Assembly (NCBI GenBank): GCA_014843695.1
Contig: CM026404.1
Span: forward strand, 88,485,475-88,549,474
Direction: 5' to 3'
DNA length: 64,000 bases
Source of the DNA: Archivesica marissinica
Taxonomy: Eukaryota > Mollusca > Bivalvia > Venerida > Vesicomyidae
The position numbers and the translations under genes were made by a program. Below the pieces are notes generated by a model, which was not told the origin of the DNA, did no database searches, and saw nothing but the letters and a program-made list of their open reading frames with translations. Below are positions 60,383 to 64,000 of the stretch, piece by piece; the first letter of the stretch is position 1; each line of letters starts with the position of its first letter.

Positions 60383-60628
60383 TTAACTCTTTCACCGCCA
60401 ATGTCGCATAAAAGCGACTTTGTAAAAAAGTAGAGAAACCGATCGGACAGAACAGAACATGCCGTCTGATCAGGCTATATGCTGATTGCTCTTCAGACAG
60501 TGGAGCTGAAGCACCTGTCCGAATAGCAAACAATATAGATCCTGATCAGACGCGGCGTTACGCCGCGGCTGATCTGGATCTATGTTGTTTGCACATGCTC
60601 TGAATTTAGTCGGCGCTGAAAGAGTTAA
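60383..60628 (+). mobile_element. MITE-C, TTAA hairpin element
   Basis: A 246-bp element from TTAACTCTTTCACCGCC to CGGCGCTGAAAGAGTTAA, with TTAA at both edges. It has a 67-nt hairpin at 60526-60592: 33-nt arms with three mismatches and a one-base loop, with GCGGCGT/ACGCCGC at the tip. A second copy of related sequence lies at 14848. Confidence 0.88.
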
Positions 60629-60776
60629 ATAAATGTATATTGTAGTCAGAGTGATTCAGTTATATTCATTCTCACATTGGACGTCGTGTTGTGTAGATTT
60701 AGATTAGCTAAACGTATTGACCAGTCGTATGACATTGATACGGTTTCTATCACGAGATAGTTAATTGTTTCGATTA

Positions 60777-61022
60777 GGCCATAATAAAATAAATCCTAGA
60801 TTTTCATCCAAATTTTTTTGAAAATGGGGGCGGGGGGTGAAATTTTATTTTTTATTTTATATTTTCAGGATATCGATATTTATGCTGATAAAATGGTGTT
60901 TTGACAAGATTCAACTTGACAAGATTTTTTTTTTTTTTCAAATAGTAATAAAAAAAATCGGGGCGGGCCCTAAAAACGGGGGCGGGCGGGGATGAAAATC
61001 TAGGAAATATTTTATTATGGCC
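60777..61022 (+). mobile_element. MITE-D copy 2
   Basis: A 246-bp element with the same terminal repeats as 13170-13381 and TTA on both flanks (60774-60776, 61023-61025). It contains two extra short internal duplications, TTGACAAGATT and a repeat of the GGGGCGGGC tract. Confidence 0.9.
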
Positions 61023-61189
61023 TTACCTGCAGTTTTTAGTTTCAAGTCAATGTTCCGGTTTTCTTATTAAATCGTCACTGGAATATGAATTTCTTCTCCA
61101 AGAATATCCCTATTCTGGGTACCAGTTTGTCGGACTGTTGCAATGTTACTCTCTACCAGGATCTGTTTCATTGACATAGCGGACCGGAA

Positions 61190-61316
61190 ACCACGTGCGA
61201 TTAATAATGTAACCGTTTAAATATTTTAAGAAACCAGTCTTTCCGTTCCAGTAACCACGTGCGATTACTAATGTAACCATTTAAATATTTTAGGAAACCA
61301 GTCTTTCCGTTCCAGT
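61190..61316. repeat. 63-bp direct repeat, two copies
   Basis: The unit contains AACCACGTGCGATTAATAAT and GAAACCAGTCTTTCCGTTCC. The two copies are directly adjacent with few differences. Confidence 0.9.
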
Positions 61317-61371
61317 GTTATCGATATATACATGGTGGTCTGTATGAACATGGTGGTCTGTATGAACTTGA

Positions 61372-61804
61372 TCGTGTAGGCATATTCCATAATGTACAGA
61401 GCGTGTAGGCATATTCCATAATGTACAGAGCGTGTAGGCCTATTCCATAATGTACAGAGCGTGTAGGCATATTCCATAATGTACAGAGCGTGTAGGCATA
61501 TTCCATAATGTACATAGCTTGTAGGCATATTCCATAATGTACAGAGCGTGTAGGCATATTCCATAATGTACATAGCGTGTAGGCCTATTCCATAATGTAC
61601 AGAGCGTGTAGGCCTATTCCATAGTGTACAGAGCTTGTAGGCATATTCCATAATGTACAGAGCGTGTAGGCCTATTCCATAGTGTACAGAGCGTGTAGGC
61701 ATATTCCATAATGTACAGAGCTTGTAGGCATATTCCATAATGTACAGAGCGTGTAGGCATATTCCATAATGTACAGAGCTTGTAGGCATATTCCATAATG
61801 TACA
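61372..61804 (+). repeat. 30-bp satellite, forward array
   Basis: About 14 units of GCGTGTAGGCATATTCCATA followed by ATGTACAGAG, with GGCCTATTCC and GCTTGTAGG variants. The same satellite occurs in inverted orientation at 63697-64000. Confidence 0.95.
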
Positions 61805-61825
61805 AATGGTCCAACAAATTGACAG

Positions 61826-61906
61826 ACGGATCTGTAGTCCAGTGGTAACACACTGGACTGGTAATCCAATGATTGCAGGTTCGATCCCAGTCTGACCTAA
61901 TATTGT
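61826..61906 (+). mobile_element. SINE1 head only
   Basis: It runs from CAGACGGATCTGTAGTCCAG to CGATCCCAGTCTGACC. The 5' CAGAC can still pair with the 3' GTCTG. It is not called a functional tRNA gene because the acceptor stem has mismatches and the copy is clearly part of the SINE family. Confidence 0.75.
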
Positions 61907-62112
61907 TCAAAATCAATTTAGATTACATAATATTTAAGGCGGTACTGCTTGTTATTGGCTTTACGGATCTGTAGTCCAGTGGTAACACGCTGGACTGGTA
62001 ATCCAGGGGTCGCAGGTTCGATCCCCCGTCTGACCATAATAAATTTAACAGTATTTCAGATGAGACGTTAAACCGAGGTCTCGTGTCGGTGCTTTACACC
62101 GTGCACGTTTTC
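61907..62112 (+). mobile_element. SINE1 with 5' extension, 3' truncated
   Basis: The first 60 bp (61907-61966) match 46041-46100. The head then reads ATCTGTAGTCCAGTGGTAAC and CTGGACTGGTAATCCAG. The copy stops in the body at ACCGTGCACG. Confidence 0.85.
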
Positions 62113-62653
62113 GCCGCGCGCGTTTGAGGTTTATCCAGTCCATTTATTTAAAACTATTTACGACAACAATACACACTACAGCATTAAAACAGCAACACTT
62201 TAGACGTTTCGAAATACACTTTTAATAATAGGTACACATATTTTGTCCCTAAATCCAGAAGTGTCCCCTATGGCTACTCAAATATTTTACCGATAGTGAT
62301 TCGTACTTCTAGCCCAGGTTATCTGACCCGAGAGTCCTCAAGAGCTAAGCTGTTTTGATGGCCACTTTGTGACGTCACAAAAGCGTCATTGATAACTGAG
62401 CTATGGCGCATTTGTTTTATGCTAAATGCGGTAAAATGAGATTAATTAACGGAAACCACTTAGGTGAGAAGTCAATGAGCTTTGCGAAACACACATATAT
62501 GTTTGGTATGCGAGTAATCGAGTGAGTCAGTAACACGATACGTCGGTTTTCATGTGAACTTTAACGAATTAAAAATGGAGAGTGAGTATAGTTTGAAAAC
62601 TTTCCCCAGAAAACAATTCAAGCACCTGAGTTTGCTTCGTGGACACCAGTATG
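62113..62653. other. unique DNA with a TGACGTCA palindrome
   Basis: No gene is seen. The perfect 16-bp palindrome TTTGTGACGTCACAAA lies at 62366-62381 and includes the CRE core. A short CG-rich run, CGCCGCGCGCG, is at about 62112. Confidence 0.45.
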
Positions 62654-62831
62654 TATGGGGTGTCGTTTGCTATTTATTCGTTATTTATGGATATCCATAA
62701 TTTCAGACGCGCCGTTTTGCTATTTATTCAGCATTGGATTATTGGATATCCATAAATTAATTATTGCATATCCATTATTCGATGTGTGGATATCCATACA
62801 TACTGAATCAATAGCAAAACGGCGCCCCATA
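62654..62831 (+). mobile_element. MITE-F, short TA-flanked palindromic element
   Basis: The left end is TATGGGGTGTCGTTTGCTAT. The reverse complement of the right end is TATGGGGCGCCGTTTTGCTA, giving terminal inverted repeats of about 26 bp. A further copy of the end (GCGCCGTTTTGCTATTTATT) lies inside at 62709-62730. Three GGATATCC palindromes sit in the interior. Confidence 0.7.
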
Positions 62832-62949
62832 TATTTGTAAGATAGAGAATATGTCAATTTAAAAGTAACATGCATACAGCCTATGCAGGCTAAACTAACG
62901 CTAATTTCTCACTCTATTTTACATGATGTGCTATAAAACATTGTATATG

Positions 62950-63598
62950 TTTCATGCAATAAAATGTATTGTATGTAAGGTGTATTGTATTGTATATATT
63001 ATATTGTATTGTATATATTGTATTGTATATATTGTATTGTATATATTGTATTGTATATATTATATTGTATTGTATTGTATATATTATATTGTATTGTATA
63101 TATTATATTACATTGTATTGTATATATTGTATTGTATATATTATATTATATTGTATTGTATTATATTGTATTATATTGTATTATATTGTATTATATTGTA
63201 TTATATTGTATTATATTGTATTGTATTATATTGTATTATATTGTATTATATTGTAGTGTATGTATTGTATTATATTGTAATTGTATTATATTGTATTATA
63301 TTGTATGTATTATATTGTATTATATTGTATTAGATTGTATGTGTTGTATTGTATTGTATTATATTGTATTGTATTATATTGTATTATATTGTATTGTATT
63401 ATATTATATTGTATTATATTGTATTATATTGTATTATATTGTATTATATTGTAGTGTATGTATTGTATTGTATTGTAGTGTATGTGTTGTATTATATTAT
63501 ATTGTATTATATTGTATTATATTGTATTATATTGTATTAGATTGTATTGTATTGTATTATATTGTATTATATTATATTGTATTATATTGTATTGCATT
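62950..63598. repeat. TATTG/TATTATAT microsatellite
   Basis: AT-rich simple repeat made of TATTGTATTG, TATATATTG and TATTATATTG blocks. The first third is TATATA-rich and the rest is dominated by a 10-bp TATTATATTG unit. The IVLYCI-type frames come from the repeat. Confidence 0.96.
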
Positions 63599-63696
63599 GC
63601 GTTTGGCTATAATTGCAACTGAAGCTAATGCATTAGTTGATCTCAGCAGTTACACATTTATTGATTTCTTAATTATTGATTCAGACATTCAATAGC

Positions 63697-64000
63697 CATT
63701 ATGGAATAGGCCCACACGCTCTGTACATTATGGAATAGGCCTACACGCTCTGTGCATTATGGAATAGGCCTACACGCTCTGTACATTATGGAATAGGCCT
63801 ACACGCTCTGTACATTATGGAATATGCCTACACGCTCTGTACAATATGCAATATGCCTACACGCTCTGTACATTATGGAATAGGCCTACACGCTCTGTAC
63901 ATTATGGAATATGCCTACAAGCTCTGTACATTATGGAATATGCCTACACGCTCTGTATATTATGGAATATGCCTACAAGCTCTGTACATTATGGAATATA
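63697..64000 (-). repeat. 30-bp satellite, inverted array
   Basis: About ten units of the reverse complement of the 61372 satellite (CATTATGGAATAGGCCTACA followed by CGCTCTGTA). It runs off the window edge. Confidence 0.95.

Noticed and set aside
61826..61906. Possible functional tRNA-Thr gene
   Set aside because: It has A- and B-box words and a GGT anticodon, but the acceptor stem is imperfect, and the same sequence heads many SINE1 copies.
62923..63695. Plus-strand frames of 136 and 236 codons
   Set aside because: AT microsatellite encoding Y, I, L, C and V runs.

Overview
This window looks like metazoan nuclear DNA, most likely from a bivalve or other lophotrochozoan. That assignment is an inference from the mixture of tRNA-derived SINEs, TTAA- and TA-flanked MITEs and long minisatellites. 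I cannot name the species. No complete protein-coding gene, rRNA, canonical tRNA gene or CRISPR array is visible. More than half of the 64 kb is tandemly repeated DNA, in over 30 arrays with units of about 15 to 118 bp.

Layout. Positions 1-15.6 kb hold alternating short arrays, SINE copies and MITEs, plus the best candidate coding exon (10799-10967). Positions 15.65-22.28 kb are a 32-bp satellite that carries two near-identical SINE copies inside a duplication of about 2.95 kb. Positions 22.3-31.4 kb hold a dead LINE 3' end, several arrays, SINEs and two further exon-like stretches. Positions 31.39-45.03 kb are a 13.6-kb block of three unrelated satellites placed end to end (units 26/32, 17 and 30/35 bp). 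The last of these shows 100-bp higher-order repeats and a 3.3-3.5-kb duplication. Positions 45-64 kb return to a mosaic of SINEs, MITEs and arrays, and end in an AT-rich microsatellite and a satellite that reappears in inverted orientation.

Mobile elements. Four SINE families are distinguished. SINE1 has a tRNA-Thr(GGT)-like head and a tail ending GACGATAAATAAA. SINE2 has a tRNA-Leu(CAG)-like head. SINE3 has a tRNA-Glu-like head and shares its 3' tail with SINE2. SINE4 has a class-II (Ser/Leu-like) head. MITE families A, B and C have TTAA ends (piggyBac-type). MITE-D has a 3-bp TWA duplication (PIF/Harbinger-type). MITE-E and MITE-F are flanked by TA.

The most notable pattern is that several tandem arrays are built from pieces of these mobile elements. 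A 53-bp array lies inside a diverged SINE1, a 50-bp array is made of a SINE1-like tail, a 35-bp array is made of a MITE-E end, and MITE-A arms are repeated as TTAA-bounded 66-bp units at two loci. The window therefore appears to record repeated conversion of transposon segments into satellites. Almost all long open frames come from arrays whose period is a multiple of three and should not be read as proteins. A few unique stretches look like exons, and the window could be the intron-rich part of a gene, but this is weakly supported.
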